Positions 46,251 to 53,921 of a DNA stretch of 64,000 nucleotides are shown here, piece by piece. The translations under genes and the position numbers were made by a program. The first letter of the stretch is position 1, and the number at the start of each line of letters is the position of its first letter. Origin of the DNA: Bacteroidota bacterium (GTDB lineage Bacteria; Bacteroidota; Bacteroidia; Flavobacteriales; Flavobacteriaceae); the NCBI GenBank assembly GCA_024279425.1, contig JAJRRO010000093.1:62001-126000 (forward strand), given 5' to 3'. Below the pieces are notes generated by a model. It saw only the letters and a list, made by a program, of their open reading frames with translations. It ran no database searches and was not told the DNA's origin.

Positions 46251-46859
46251 TAAAATTTTTTATTTGGGTGGAAAATTACAAATTATAATCCATTACCTAC
46301 ATTTTTGAAGTTTTACTCAACCTTTGAGTTTTATAAAATATAGGTTATCAACATATATAATAACATCATGTTTTTATTATTAATTTAAAATATAAAATGA
46401 TGGTTATGATAGGGTGTTGATAATGGAGATAAATAAATGTACTTATATTGTCTTTGAACTGTTTTTATAGTTTATTCACAATTTATTAGACATCATTCTG
46501 GTTATAAATCAGCGAATTGTAATTTTTATAAACTAGGTTAATAACCTATTCTAACATAAAACTATTAATAAATAAATAGTAAACTATTGTTAACTACTAT
46601 ACAATTATGTTTAATATCTTTCTGTTATTTTTTTAGAAGTAAATTCTTTTTTTATCTCAAGGATTAGTAAGACTAAATATAAAATCAATAACAAAATTTA
46701 AATGTTATTTTTTTTGTTGTATTTATGAACAGACAAACCCTCATAATAGGAAAGTTAATAACAATGCTTATACACATTCCCTACTACAACGCTATTACCT
46801 ACTTATTGTTGTGAATAACAATGTATTTGTACATTTGTAATAAATTCACTCTTACTAAA
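46251..46859. other. Candidate replication origin (oriC): AT-rich gap with DnaA-box-like motifs
   Basis: A 609-bp non-coding gap between divergent rnr and rpiB. It contains three perfect matches to TTATNCACA (46472-46480 +, 46768-46776 +, 46810-46818 -) and two TTATCAACA (46345-46353 +, 46415-46423 -), plus a 15-bp near-palindrome TAGGTTAATAACCTA (46534-46548) and long AT-only runs suited to unwinding. By hand estimate well under one perfect match is expected here. dnaA is not in the window; in Bacteroidota oriC is often unlinked from dnaA. Two parS-type sites 32-34 kb away support an origin-proximal location. Confidence 0.45.
46809..46837 (+). promoter_or_regulatory. Promoter of rpiB
   Basis: TTG at 46809-46811 (or 46806-46808), then TACATTTG at 46830-46837, i.e. 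an 18- or 21-bp spacer, 22 bp before ATG 46860. One DnaA-box-like motif (46810-46818) overlaps the upstream element. Confidence 0.68.
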
Positions 46860-47291
46860 ATGAAAATAGCAATAGGTAATGATCATGCAGGTACAGAATA
46901 TAAATTAGCCATAATGGGACTTTTAAAGTCTATGAAAATTGAAATAATCAACTATGGTACCGATGGGTCTGATAGTGTGGATTACCCTGATTTTGTTCAC
47001 CCTGTAGCTAAAGATGTGGAAGACAAAAGGGTGAATTTCGGGATTATCATCTGTGGCAGCGGTAATGGTGCCTCAATGACGGTCAATAAACATCAAAAAG
47101 TTAGATGTGCCCTTTGTTGGAACAAAGAGATTGTTCGTTTGGCACGTCAACATAATGATGCGAATATTTTAAGCTTGCCCGCTCGTTTTATTTCAATGCC
47201 ACAGGCTTTGGAAATGGTACAGACTTTTCTAAAAACAGAATTTAAGGGTGGAAGACATGAAAGGCGTATTGAGAAAATACCGTGTTCTTGA
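46860..47291 (+). CDS. rpiB: Ribose 5-phosphate isomerase B
   Basis: A 143-residue sugar-phosphate isomerase of the RpiB/LacAB family, interconverting ribose 5-phosphate and ribulose 5-phosphate. Starts MKIAIGNDHAG; has SVDYPDF, the anion-hole GIIICGSGNGASMTVNK, RCALCWNKEIVRLARQHNDANILSLPAR. The usual catalytic Cys (CGSG) is present. A frame open to 46821 adds 13 residues but covers the promoter, so ATG 46860 is used. Divergent from rnr. Confidence 0.93.
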   Translation: MKIAIGNDHAGTEYKLAIMGLLKSMKIEIINYGTDGSDSVDYPDFVHPVAKDVEDKRVNFGIIICGSGNGASMTVNKHQKVRCALCWNKEIVRLARQHNDANILSLPARFISMPQALEMVQTFLKTEFKGGRHERRIEKIPCS

Positions 47292-47352
47292 CATAGTTAG
47301 CATTATTTAGATATAATTAGTAGCATACCTTCACCTTTCCTTGCAGTAGTAT

Positions 47353-48270
47353 ATGGCACATAACCACAATCACAACCATTCACATACCCATAAGGACTTA
47401 AAAGGTAAAAATCTCATAGTTTCAATACTTCTTAATATACTAATTACAGTATCACAGGTAATAGGAGGTTTAATATCTGGCAGTCTAGCATTATTATCAG
47501 ATGCCTTGCATAACTTCAGTGATGTATTATCGCTGATTGTCAGTTATGTTGCAACGGTACTTTCCAAGAAGAAAGCTTCTACTAATAAAACCTTTGGCTA
47601 TAAAAGAGCTGAAATTATTGCTGCGTTTGTAAATGCAGCTACTTTGATTATTGTAGCGGTTATTTTGATTATTGAGGCGATTGAGCGGTTTATGGCTCCG
47701 AAAGAAATTGAATCAAATCTGGTTATTTGGTTGTCTTTATTGGGAATTTTGGCAAATGGCTTTAGCGTACTATTACTTAAAAAAGATGCTGAACGCAACA
47801 TGAACATGAAATCGGCTTATTTGCATTTATTCACAGACATGATGGCGTCGGTCGCTGTATTGGTTGGTGGACTATTGATGAAATATTACCAATGGTATTG
47901 GGTAGATCCAACGCTGACCTTGGCCATTGCTATATATTTAATCTATATGGGCATTAATCTTTTAAAAGAATCCACTAGGGTTTTGATGCTGTTTACCCCA
48001 GGTACCATTCATGTTCAAAAAATTGTTGAAACTATCAGTAAAATTGACCCTATTAAAAATGTGCACCATATTCATATATGGCAATTGAATGAAGATGAGG
48101 TTCATCTCGAGGCCCATATTGATTTTATGGAGGATATTAAAATTTCTGAATTTGATGTTATATTGAATCAGATTGAGGAGGAAATGTACCATAAATATGG
48201 TATAAACCATGTGAATATTCAACCAGAATTTGGAAAGTGCGACATTAAACAAGTAATAGTACAGGATTAA
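47353..48270 (+). CDS. Cation diffusion facilitator (zinc-type) transporter
   Basis: A 305-residue inner-membrane antiporter, probably exporting Zn2+ or a similar divalent metal. The N-terminus is His-rich (MAHNHNHNHSHTHKD), followed by six helices; metal-site motifs are SDALHNFSD in helix 2 and HLFTDMMAS in helix 5. A C-terminal cytoplasmic ferredoxin-like domain (about 210-300) contains HHIHIWQLNEDEVHLEAHI. Its TAA stop shares one base with the ATG of the acetyltransferase gene (TAATG), so these two are translationally coupled. Confidence 0.92.
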   Translation: MAHNHNHNHSHTHKDLKGKNLIVSILLNILITVSQVIGGLISGSLALLSDALHNFSDVLSLIVSYVATVLSKKKASTNKTFGYKRAEIIAAFVNAATLIIVAVILIIEAIERFMAPKEIESNLVIWLSLLGILANGFSVLLLKKDAERNMNMKSAYLHLFTDMMASVAVLVGGLLMKYYQWYWVDPTLTLAIAIYLIYMGINLLKESTRVLMLFTPGTIHVQKIVETISKIDPIKNVHHIHIWQLNEDEVHLEAHIDFMEDIKISEFDVILNQIEEEMYHKYGINHVNIQPEFGKCDIKQVIVQD

Positions 48271-48713
48271 TGTTACGTATTAATGTAAAGACCTTTAAAG
48301 AGCTTTCTATTGAGGAATTGTATAAGATATTACAGTTGCGAATAGAAGTTTTTTCGGTGGAACAGCATTGTGTTTACCAAGATTTGGATGGTAAAGACCA
48401 AAAGGCACTGCACGTAATTGCAACCAAGAATGATGAAGTGGTAGCCTATACCCGAATCTTCAAAGCTGGCGATTATTTTAAGGAAGCCAGTATTGGAAGG
48501 GTCGTGGTAAAACAATCTGAACGTAAATGTGGTTACGGTATTGAAATTATGAATGCTTCAATACAAGCTACCAAAGAACACTTAAACGAAACTACCATTT
48601 ACCTTTCTGCCCAGACCTATCTTAAAAAATTCTATAATTCGCTTGGCTTTTATGAAGTAGGGGAAGGTTATTTAGAAGATGGGATTCCACATATAGGTAT
48701 GTTGAAATCATAA
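48270..48713 (+). CDS. GNAT family N-acetyltransferase (ElaA-like)
   Basis: A 147-residue protein with the ElaA pattern: FKELSIEELYKILQLRIEVFSVEQHCVYQDLDGKDQ near the start, LHVIATKNDEVVAYTRIF, then IGRVVVKQSERKCGYGIEIM (acetyl-CoA-binding loop, motif A) and FYNSLGFYEVGEGYLEDGIPHIGM. Substrate unknown. It overlaps the CDF gene by one base. Confidence 0.88.
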   Translation: MLRINVKTFKELSIEELYKILQLRIEVFSVEQHCVYQDLDGKDQKALHVIATKNDEVVAYTRIFKAGDYFKEASIGRVVVKQSERKCGYGIEIMNASIQATKEHLNETTIYLSAQTYLKKFYNSLGFYEVGEGYLEDGIPHIGMLKS

Positions 48714-48742
48714 AGGTCTTATATTAGGAAATAATGGAATAT

Positions 48743-49117
48743 CTATATCTTAATGGGAGATTTGTAATCGAGATTAATATCCTCTAATAGGTTGTCTGTA
48801 AACTTGTAGTGGCCCTTTGTTGTAATTATACGGAATCTATTGGATTTCATTCTACTTAAAGCATCTAAGAACAGCCATTTTGATTTGAGCAATCGTGGTT
48901 TTTTGGACTTAAGACTAATATCAAAAAAATATTTTATTCCGTTCTTTAGAGCTACAATATCTGGAGTGATTTTGACCTTGCTTCCCATTTTTAAATAAGA
49001 CTTGGGCGTTTCATACCCTTCAATATCCGCTTTTATATTCTCAAATCCGGTTGCTTCCAAATGGTGTATGGATTTTTCTAAAAACTCCTTATTCTCTGAT
49101 TTTTCCACGCCAATCAT
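48743..49117 (-). CDS. Uncharacterised small protein, possibly nuclease-fold
   Basis: A 124-residue protein with ATG start, not recognised as a named family. It has an acidic N-terminal helix, then strands KITPDIVALKNGIKYFFDISLKSK, which loosely recall the D...(D/E)xK arrangement of PD-(D/E)XK nucleases (Asp in PDIVA, Asp/Lys in FDISLK), and a C-terminal RFRIITTKGHYKF. This resemblance is weak and based on eye only. Convergent with the acetyltransferase gene. Confidence 0.6.
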   Translation of the reverse strand: MIGVEKSENKEFLEKSIHHLEATGFENIKADIEGYETPKSYLKMGSKVKITPDIVALKNGIKYFFDISLKSKKPRLLKSKWLFLDALSRMKSNRFRIITTKGHYKFTDNLLEDINLDYKSPIKI

Positions 49118-49214
49118 AAGCTAAAAGATAGGGGAAATATACCACAAAACCTAATTTTATCTATTGATTAACAGGGTCTTAGTATACTATTTAAATAAAA
49201 TTAAAGGTATTTGG

Positions 49215-49358
49215 CTACACCATTGTTTGGTTGAATTGGCTCTTGATTTTCTTAAAAACCCAAACACCTATGGCAATCTTAACCATTGGCTGTAGGTACG
49301 CATAAATATATGTGTAAGACCAATCAACAACACCATTTAAAAAGGAAAAGGCCCACAT
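49215..49358 (-). CDS. Possible 47-residue membrane microprotein
   Basis: ATG to TAG, beginning MWAFSFLNGVVDWSYTY with a hydrophobic stretch (about 18-36) and basic tail. It starts 33 bp after the esterase stop on the same strand. Codon use looks ordinary, but there is no relative in the window to support it, so it may be chance. Confidence 0.25.
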   Translation of the reverse strand: MWAFSFLNGVVDWSYTYIYAYLQPMVKIAIGVWVFKKIKSQFNQTMV

Positions 49359-49391
49359 AATTCTCTTTATACCTCTTTTTGGCAATTGTTA

Positions 49392-50234
49392 TTATTCTAT
49401 TTTTACGGTTGGCCCCTCTTTCAAATACCCTAGAGATTGTAAAAACACATCGGTTTCAAAGACTGTTTTTCTATACTGTTCAAAATTTCTGTAATTAAAG
49501 AACCCATGACCCTCATTTTCATACAATTTAAGTTCACACCTACTTCCTACTTTTTCCATTACTGTTTTGTAATACTTAGCAGTTTCGACCGGTACTAGCA
49601 CATCTTTGGTTCCAAGGAAAAAGATGGTTGACGGGGCTCCTTTTTTGATATTATGTAGGGGTGAAAAGTTTTTAAATTCATCTCCGACCCTTTCATATCC
49701 GTAACCCCCAGGTCCGTTGTCAATTACGGGATTAAATAAAACCAGAGCATTTGGAATACAGCTAATGGATACATCATCCGTGTCTTCATTATAACCCTCT
49801 ATGAATGCTGTTGAAGCAGCAAGATGCCCCCCAGCTGAACCACCGGAAGCGATAATTCTGGTTGGGTCAATACCCAAAGAAGATGCATTTTTCCTAATAA
49901 ATCGAATAGCTGATTTGGCATCCTTAAGTGATTCAAAGGGTGTCGTCTTATTTTTAGACCGGGTGCGATAATCAGCTAGAAAACAAATAACCCCTCTTTT
50001 GGAAAAGTACTTTGCATGGTTCAAAAAATGTAATCTATCTCCCCCAACCCAGCCGCCACCGAAGAAGAAAACCATGGCCGGATATGCTTTAGAGCTATCG
50101 AATTGCGGAGGATTATGTACTTCCAAATACAGTTTGGTGGTATCAATCTGTTTATATAGGACTTGTTTTTGCGCAAGGCCGATATAGTAGTTGAATAGAA
50201 CACATATTACAAAAATCAGTTTTTTGGAATTCAT
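49392..50234 (-). CDS. Alpha/beta hydrolase (carboxylesterase/acetylesterase type)
   Basis: A 280-residue secreted hydrolase: signal peptide ends at YIGLAQ; the oxyanion motif is AMVFFFGGGWVGG (His of the usual HGGG replaced by Phe, as in several Bacteroidota homologues), the nucleophile serine lies in ASGGSAGGHLAAS, the acid in FLGTKDVLVP and the histidine in NEGHGFFNYR. Related to BD-FAE/acetyl xylan esterase-like enzymes; it could deacetylate polysaccharides or hydrolyse small esters. No carbohydrate-active neighbours except the sulfatase 11 kb away. Confidence 0.86.
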   Translation of the reverse strand: MNSKKLIFVICVLFNYYIGLAQKQVLYKQIDTTKLYLEVHNPPQFDSSKAYPAMVFFFGGGWVGGDRLHFLNHAKYFSKRGVICFLADYRTRSKNKTTPFESLKDAKSAIRFIRKNASSLGIDPTRIIASGGSAGGHLAASTAFIEGYNEDTDDVSISCIPNALVLFNPVIDNGPGGYGYERVGDEFKNFSPLHNIKKGAPSTIFFLGTKDVLVPVETAKYYKTVMEKVGSRCELKLYENEGHGFFNYRNFEQYRKTVFETDVFLQSLGYLKEGPTVKIE

Positions 50235-50562
50235 TATTTCCTGTTTGGTAGACAGCTATTTCATTGAGCCCTTAATCTTTTCGGTAGGTGTTGCCAGTTT
50301 CTCATGTAATATAGTGAAATTGGGTGACCATTAATGGTAGTAGGTCCATCATTGTTATAGCTCACCCAGCTGACAGCTTATCCTTTTGGTCTCTCGGGTC
50401 GGTATTATATTGCTGACTTAAAGATTTGAAGAAGTTGTTAATACCTTCCCCTCATAAGCTAACCACGCAATGGTAAAGCTTTGATAATCAATGATTTAAT
50501 GTAAATTAAGTAAACTAAATTTGGATTTTATGAATAGAAAGGGCACTTTTTAACATATACCA
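50235..50562. other. Intergenic region with a possible decayed coding remnant
   Basis: On the minus strand, two short open stretches in adjacent frames (about 50385-50450 reading INNFFKSLSQQYNTDPRDQ, then about 50262-50385 reading WVSYNNDGPTTINGHPI) meet at a stop, as in a gene broken by a frameshift. I do not recognise the family. A + strand TAAATTTG (50516-50523) may be the -7 box of the iorA-like pseudogene. Confidence 0.3.
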
Positions 50563-51053
50563 ATGATATTAAAAATCAACAGTAAAACGCATGAGGTCGA
50601 TGTAGATCCAGCCACTTCTTTATTATGGGTCATACGAAAACAAATTAGATTAACAGGAACTAAGTTTGGTTGTGGTATCGGACAATGCGGTGCTTGTACC
50701 ATACATATAGACGGTCTACCCACACGTTCTTGCCTTACACCGGTGCAGGCTGCAGTGGACAAAGAAGTTACGACCATTGAGGGTATGCAAACAGCAACAA
50801 GGAACTACATGCCATACAACGTACCTGGATTAAAGAACAGGTACCACGATGTGGGTATTGCCAGTCTGGACAACTCATGTCGGCCTATATGTTGTTAACC
50901 ACGAATGAATCGCCCACTGATAAGGATATTGACCTGGCCATGAGTGGTAATGTCTGCAGATGTGGTACGTATTCACGTATTTGAAAAGGAATTAAGCGAG
51001 CAGCGGAGGAACTGGCAACCGCATCTAACCAAAAAATCGAGAACAATGGGTAA
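50563..51053 (+). pseudogene. Broken (2Fe-2S)-binding dehydrogenase subunit (iorA-like)
   Basis: The N-terminal part is intact: plant-type ferredoxin motif GCGIGQCGACTIHIDG, RSCLTPVQAA. Near 50785-50808 the frame is lost: the first frame runs on to a stop at 50896-50898, while the family sequence continues in another frame as [21 protein letters not shown], then [15 protein letters not shown] second lesion is a nonsense TGA at 50982-50984, where RI-(R)-KGIKRAA is expected. The C-terminal remnant ends at 51053, overlapping the iorB-like start. The intact protein would carry electrons from the molybdopterin subunit to a membrane acceptor. Two lesions make it non-functional unless sequencing errors are to blame. 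Confidence 0.85.
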
Positions 51054-52139
51054 ATGGACTAGGCGGGCATTCATTACAACGGGAGTTCTTACAGAAGGTG
51101 CTTTTGTACTTGGGGTTGCCATTAGACCTGGCAACCGTGCAAATAAAGTCAAACATTTAATCGGAGGTGAGGAGGAATCCGTTATCAATATCTGGTTAAA
51201 AATTTCAAAGGATAATATCGTAACTGTCATTGTTCCACATGTCGAAATGGGTCAAGGGACACACACAACCCTTCCAATGATGCTTGCCGATGAAATGGAT
51301 GCTGATTGGTCAAAGGTTCGTATGATGGAGGCCAATATAAGTCGATTTAGGGCGGCCTTGGACGACACTGGTCAAATTACAGCATGGAATAATCAATTTC
51401 TGTTTAAACATGACCCTGAAGAAGCACCACACATTCCTTACCGTGTAGCTAATAAATTCATTCGTTATACAGAGAGTGATACACATATTCCCTGGGGTAT
51501 TGGCGTAGTGTTGACTCTTCGATGCACGCATTTTTTACAGAGTCTTTTATTGACGAACTGGCTTTCAAAGTAAATAAGGACCCTTATCAATTTAGAAGGG
51601 AACATCTAACCGATGCGCCCAGGTTTTTAAAAGTTTTGGATTTGGCAGCAGAGAAAGCCAACTGGACAGCACCTCTTCCAGAAAATTGGGGGCGTGGTAT
51701 TTCATTACATCAGTGTTTCGGTACGATAGTTGCCCAAGTCGTGGAGATAGAGATAGAAGAAGGCAACTTAAAGGTACATCGCGTAATTTGTGCAGCCGAT
51801 CCCGGTTTTGCTTTTCATCCTGACGGGTTTACGGCACAAATGGAAAGCGGAATCGTTTATGGATTGACGGCTGCTTTATATGCGGAGATTAGTATTGAAA
51901 AGGGAGCTGTTGTACAAAGTAATTTCCATGACTACCAGATGTTGCGAATGAACGAGACTCCAAAAATGGAGACCTATATCATTGAAAGTGATAATTGGCC
52001 TGGCGGGGCAGGATAACCTAGTACACCCGGTATTGCTCCGGCATTGAGCAATGCGATTTTCAATGTAAGTGGGATAAGGGTTCGAAGCTTGCCCATCAAA
52101 AATCATGATCTGACGGCTAAACCGAAAGTCTTGAGTTGA
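51046..52139 (+). pseudogene. Broken molybdopterin-dependent dehydrogenase subunit (iorB-like)
   Basis: Starts at MGKWTRRAFITTGVL (Tat-like RR motif) and has the family motif VPHVEMGQGTHTTLPMMLADEMDADW. At about 51341-51347 a large in-frame deletion seems to join this to a far-C-terminal segment (FRAALDDTGQITAW): the pieces sum to about 364 codons against roughly 700 or more in the family. A frameshift follows at about 51505-51520 (family reading resumes as SSMHAFFTESFIDELAF), and a nonsense TAA at 52014-52016 replaces a Glu codon in GGAG-(E)-PSTPGIAPALSNAIF. The remnant ends at 52139. Three lesions point to long decay. Confidence 0.85.
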
Positions 52140-52481
52140 CAAAAATTTGTTTATGGACACTGTATGCTAATTTTTCAAAAACCGACTACTTAGTTCGTCC
52201 TTAGCTGTGCAAGACCAAGTACTAAGCCAATCAAAACCCTTTATTTGTAGGGAGTTATCGATGAACGGCAATTTTTGCGACGTATGTACCAGAGAATAAG
52301 TACTGTATAGACCAGGCGGTTTGTAAATTCTTTACGCCAGTCGTTTGGCCAAACCATTTTTAATCAGAAATTCGAGTTTCAGGATTATATTTATAGGTTT
52401 TTCAACCTTATTTTGGGTTGAAAAATAAAGATACCCTTCCATCTTTGGGTCAAGTCCTTTCAAGATGACCTTGCCCTGTTT
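52140..52481. other. Non-coding or decayed stretch, 342 bp
   Basis: A hairpin with a perfect 10-bp stem (52398-52407 with 52416-52425) lies here without a T tail. Short open frames exist but have no recognisable family. Confidence 0.35.
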
Positions 52482-52898
52482 TTAGGCTGCGTTTTCTATA
52501 AAGCATTTAAGGCAGGTTTCTGTTATTTTACGGTTTTCCAAAAATGAAATTAATTTTTTGCGATTGACCAAGGTGATTTTACATGAGGTATAGGTATTGG
52601 GTTCGTTGCCATATATGGCGGTAATAAGGGCATAAAATTCTGTTTTTTTTTGGGTGTCAAAGAGCCATCCTTGTTTGGGAGTTCCCTTTTTTTGATATTG
52701 AACTTCAAAGGCAAATGTGGGTAAATCGTTATTGATATAATCCAACTGGGCCTTTTCGTCAATCATGAACTCCTTCTTTGATAATTTACGGGTAAGTATA
52801 AGATCGATGCCTTGAAGTTGTTGTTTAAGATTTGATATTCGCTTAAAATGATAGTGTTTTAGATATTTTCGGTAGTAGCCATCCAATAAAAAGGACAA
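52482..52898 (-). CDS. Uncharacterised conserved protein, possibly nuclease-related; start unclear
   Basis: A 138-residue reading from a TTG at 52898. The frame is open up to 52955, and the upstream part (LDPKSNFKTDLQKEQN) looks like a natural continuation, but there is no ATG or GTG before the in-frame stop at 52956-52958. Conserved-looking segments: QGIDLILT, MIDEKAQLDYIN, LPTFAFEVQY, GWLFDTQKKTEFYALI, CKITLVNRKKLI. I recall similar Bacteroidota proteins; the D...DEK...E pattern hints at a PD-(D/E)XK nuclease fold, which is inference. Loss of the start codon suggests it may be decaying with its pseudogene neighbours. Confidence 0.5.
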   Translation of the reverse strand: MSFLLDGYYRKYLKHYHFKRISNLKQQLQGIDLILTRKLSKKEFMIDEKAQLDYINNDLPTFAFEVQYQKKGTPKQGWLFDTQKKTEFYALITAIYGNEPNTYTSCKITLVNRKKLISFLENRKITETCLKCFIENAA

Positions 52899-53092
52899 GT
52901 TTTGCTCTTTTTGTAGATCCGTTTTGAAATTGCTTTTTGGGTCTAAGATTATTTTTTATTAATGAATTATCTTTTTTAAATACGGCTGTAGTTTGTACAT
53001 GGGTATTTTAACATACATATTCCAAGCATAGATGCATTTGTTGGCTAGTGAGATTAAAGCAAAATTTTTGGTTTATCTTGTTGAAAATCTAA

Positions 53093-53253
53093 GAGACTGT
53101 TTTGAATTCTATCAATTGTTTTTCTATGGCTCTTTTTGCGCACCATTTTGTTAAAATATCTTCAAGTAGCACTGCTATTATCATCTGTTTTACCTCATGT
53201 TGCATCAAAAATGACATATACAAAATTCCAATCATAAAATTCAAAACAGTCTC
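53093..53253 (-). mobile_element. IS5-like deletion derivative (161 bp, MITE-like)
   Basis: Inverted ends: GAGACTGTTTTGAATT at 53093-53108 and its complement at 53238-53253, with further partial pairing to about 26 bp. Both ends are flanked by TAA (53090-53092 and 53254-53256), a 3-bp duplication of the TNA type made by IS5-family elements. On the minus strand the interior reads as a 43-codon frame (MSFLMQHEVKQ... to FKTVS and stop) ending in the repeat, as transposase genes often do. The family is inferred; no full transposase is present. The adjacent 52899-53092 holds nothing I recognise. Confidence 0.65.
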
Positions 53254-53266
53254 TAACTCTTAATCA

Positions 53267-53896
53267 ATGAACTATAGGTCACATTCCTTCAGACATGCAG
53301 AGGTAATACTGCATGAGCCAGAATACTTTCCATTATTTACTGAAATGACTGGTTTGATTTCTGGGATTTCGGATCAGGACTTAGTTCAAAAACATGAAAG
53401 TTTTGGAGTAGAGAATATAGAAAAAACCCCAAAAAGTCTTTCGAAAGCGATCAATGAGCTATTGCGTGAAAGATTTGTAGCACTCGGGTGGAATAGTGAA
53501 TCCTCCATATTCCAAAACCCGGATTATACTGGAGACACGTGGCGTTTGGATTTTGCAAAGGACACTATCTCGATTGAAGTAGCATTTAACCATTCTACAG
53601 TAATAGCATGGAATTTGATAAAACCTGTACTAGCAAGTGAATTAAATCATGTTGAAAAGGCTATTCAAACTAAAATAGGAGTATTAATAACAGCAACATC
53701 GAATTTGAAAGAGTATGGCGGGTTTGACAATGCTATAGGTACCTACGAGAAATTTCTTGATTATTTACCACCTTTAAGAAATATGCTTACCACCCCATTA
53801 TTGTTAATTGGATTAGAACCACCTGAAAGCTTTCGTATTGTCCATGAACAATTTGCACCTCGAAAGAAAATAGGAAGAGTAGTAATGAACCCTTAA
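53267..53896 (+). CDS. Type II restriction endonuclease, BglII/BstYI family
   Basis: A 209-residue protein matching the BglII/BstYI endonuclease family in length and layout: N-terminal helical part, then WRLDFAKDTISIEVAFNHSTVIAWNLIKP, which corresponds to the family's active-site stretch (in BstYI, as I recall it, DFVKDRVAIEVQFGKYSFVAYDL), with the metal-binding Asp and Glu, and a C-terminal TPLLLIGLEPP matching PLVLIGIAP. These enzymes cut at sites with a GATC core (AGATCT, RGATCY); the exact site here is not known. It converges with the methyltransferase gene (25-bp gap); no controller protein is seen. The frame is intact. Confidence 0.8.
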   Translation: MNYRSHSFRHAEVILHEPEYFPLFTEMTGLISGISDQDLVQKHESFGVENIEKTPKSLSKAINELLRERFVALGWNSESSIFQNPDYTGDTWRLDFAKDTISIEVAFNHSTVIAWNLIKPVLASELNHVEKAIQTKIGVLITATSNLKEYGGFDNAIGTYEKFLDYLPPLRNMLTTPLLLIGLEPPESFRIVHEQFAPRKKIGRVVMNP

Positions 53897-53921
53897 AAAT
53901 TGCAGAAAACCTTGATTAATA

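Noticed and set aside
46821-46859. Longer N-terminus of RpiB
   Set aside because: RpiB normally starts at MKIAIGNDHAG and the extension overlaps the promoter.
50944-51045. Start of the second dehydrogenase ORF upstream of 51046
   Set aside because: These residues come from the remnant of the iorA-like gene in the wrong frame.
52398-52425. Hairpin in the decayed region as a terminator
   Set aside because: There is no T tail on either strand and no gene ends at the right distance.
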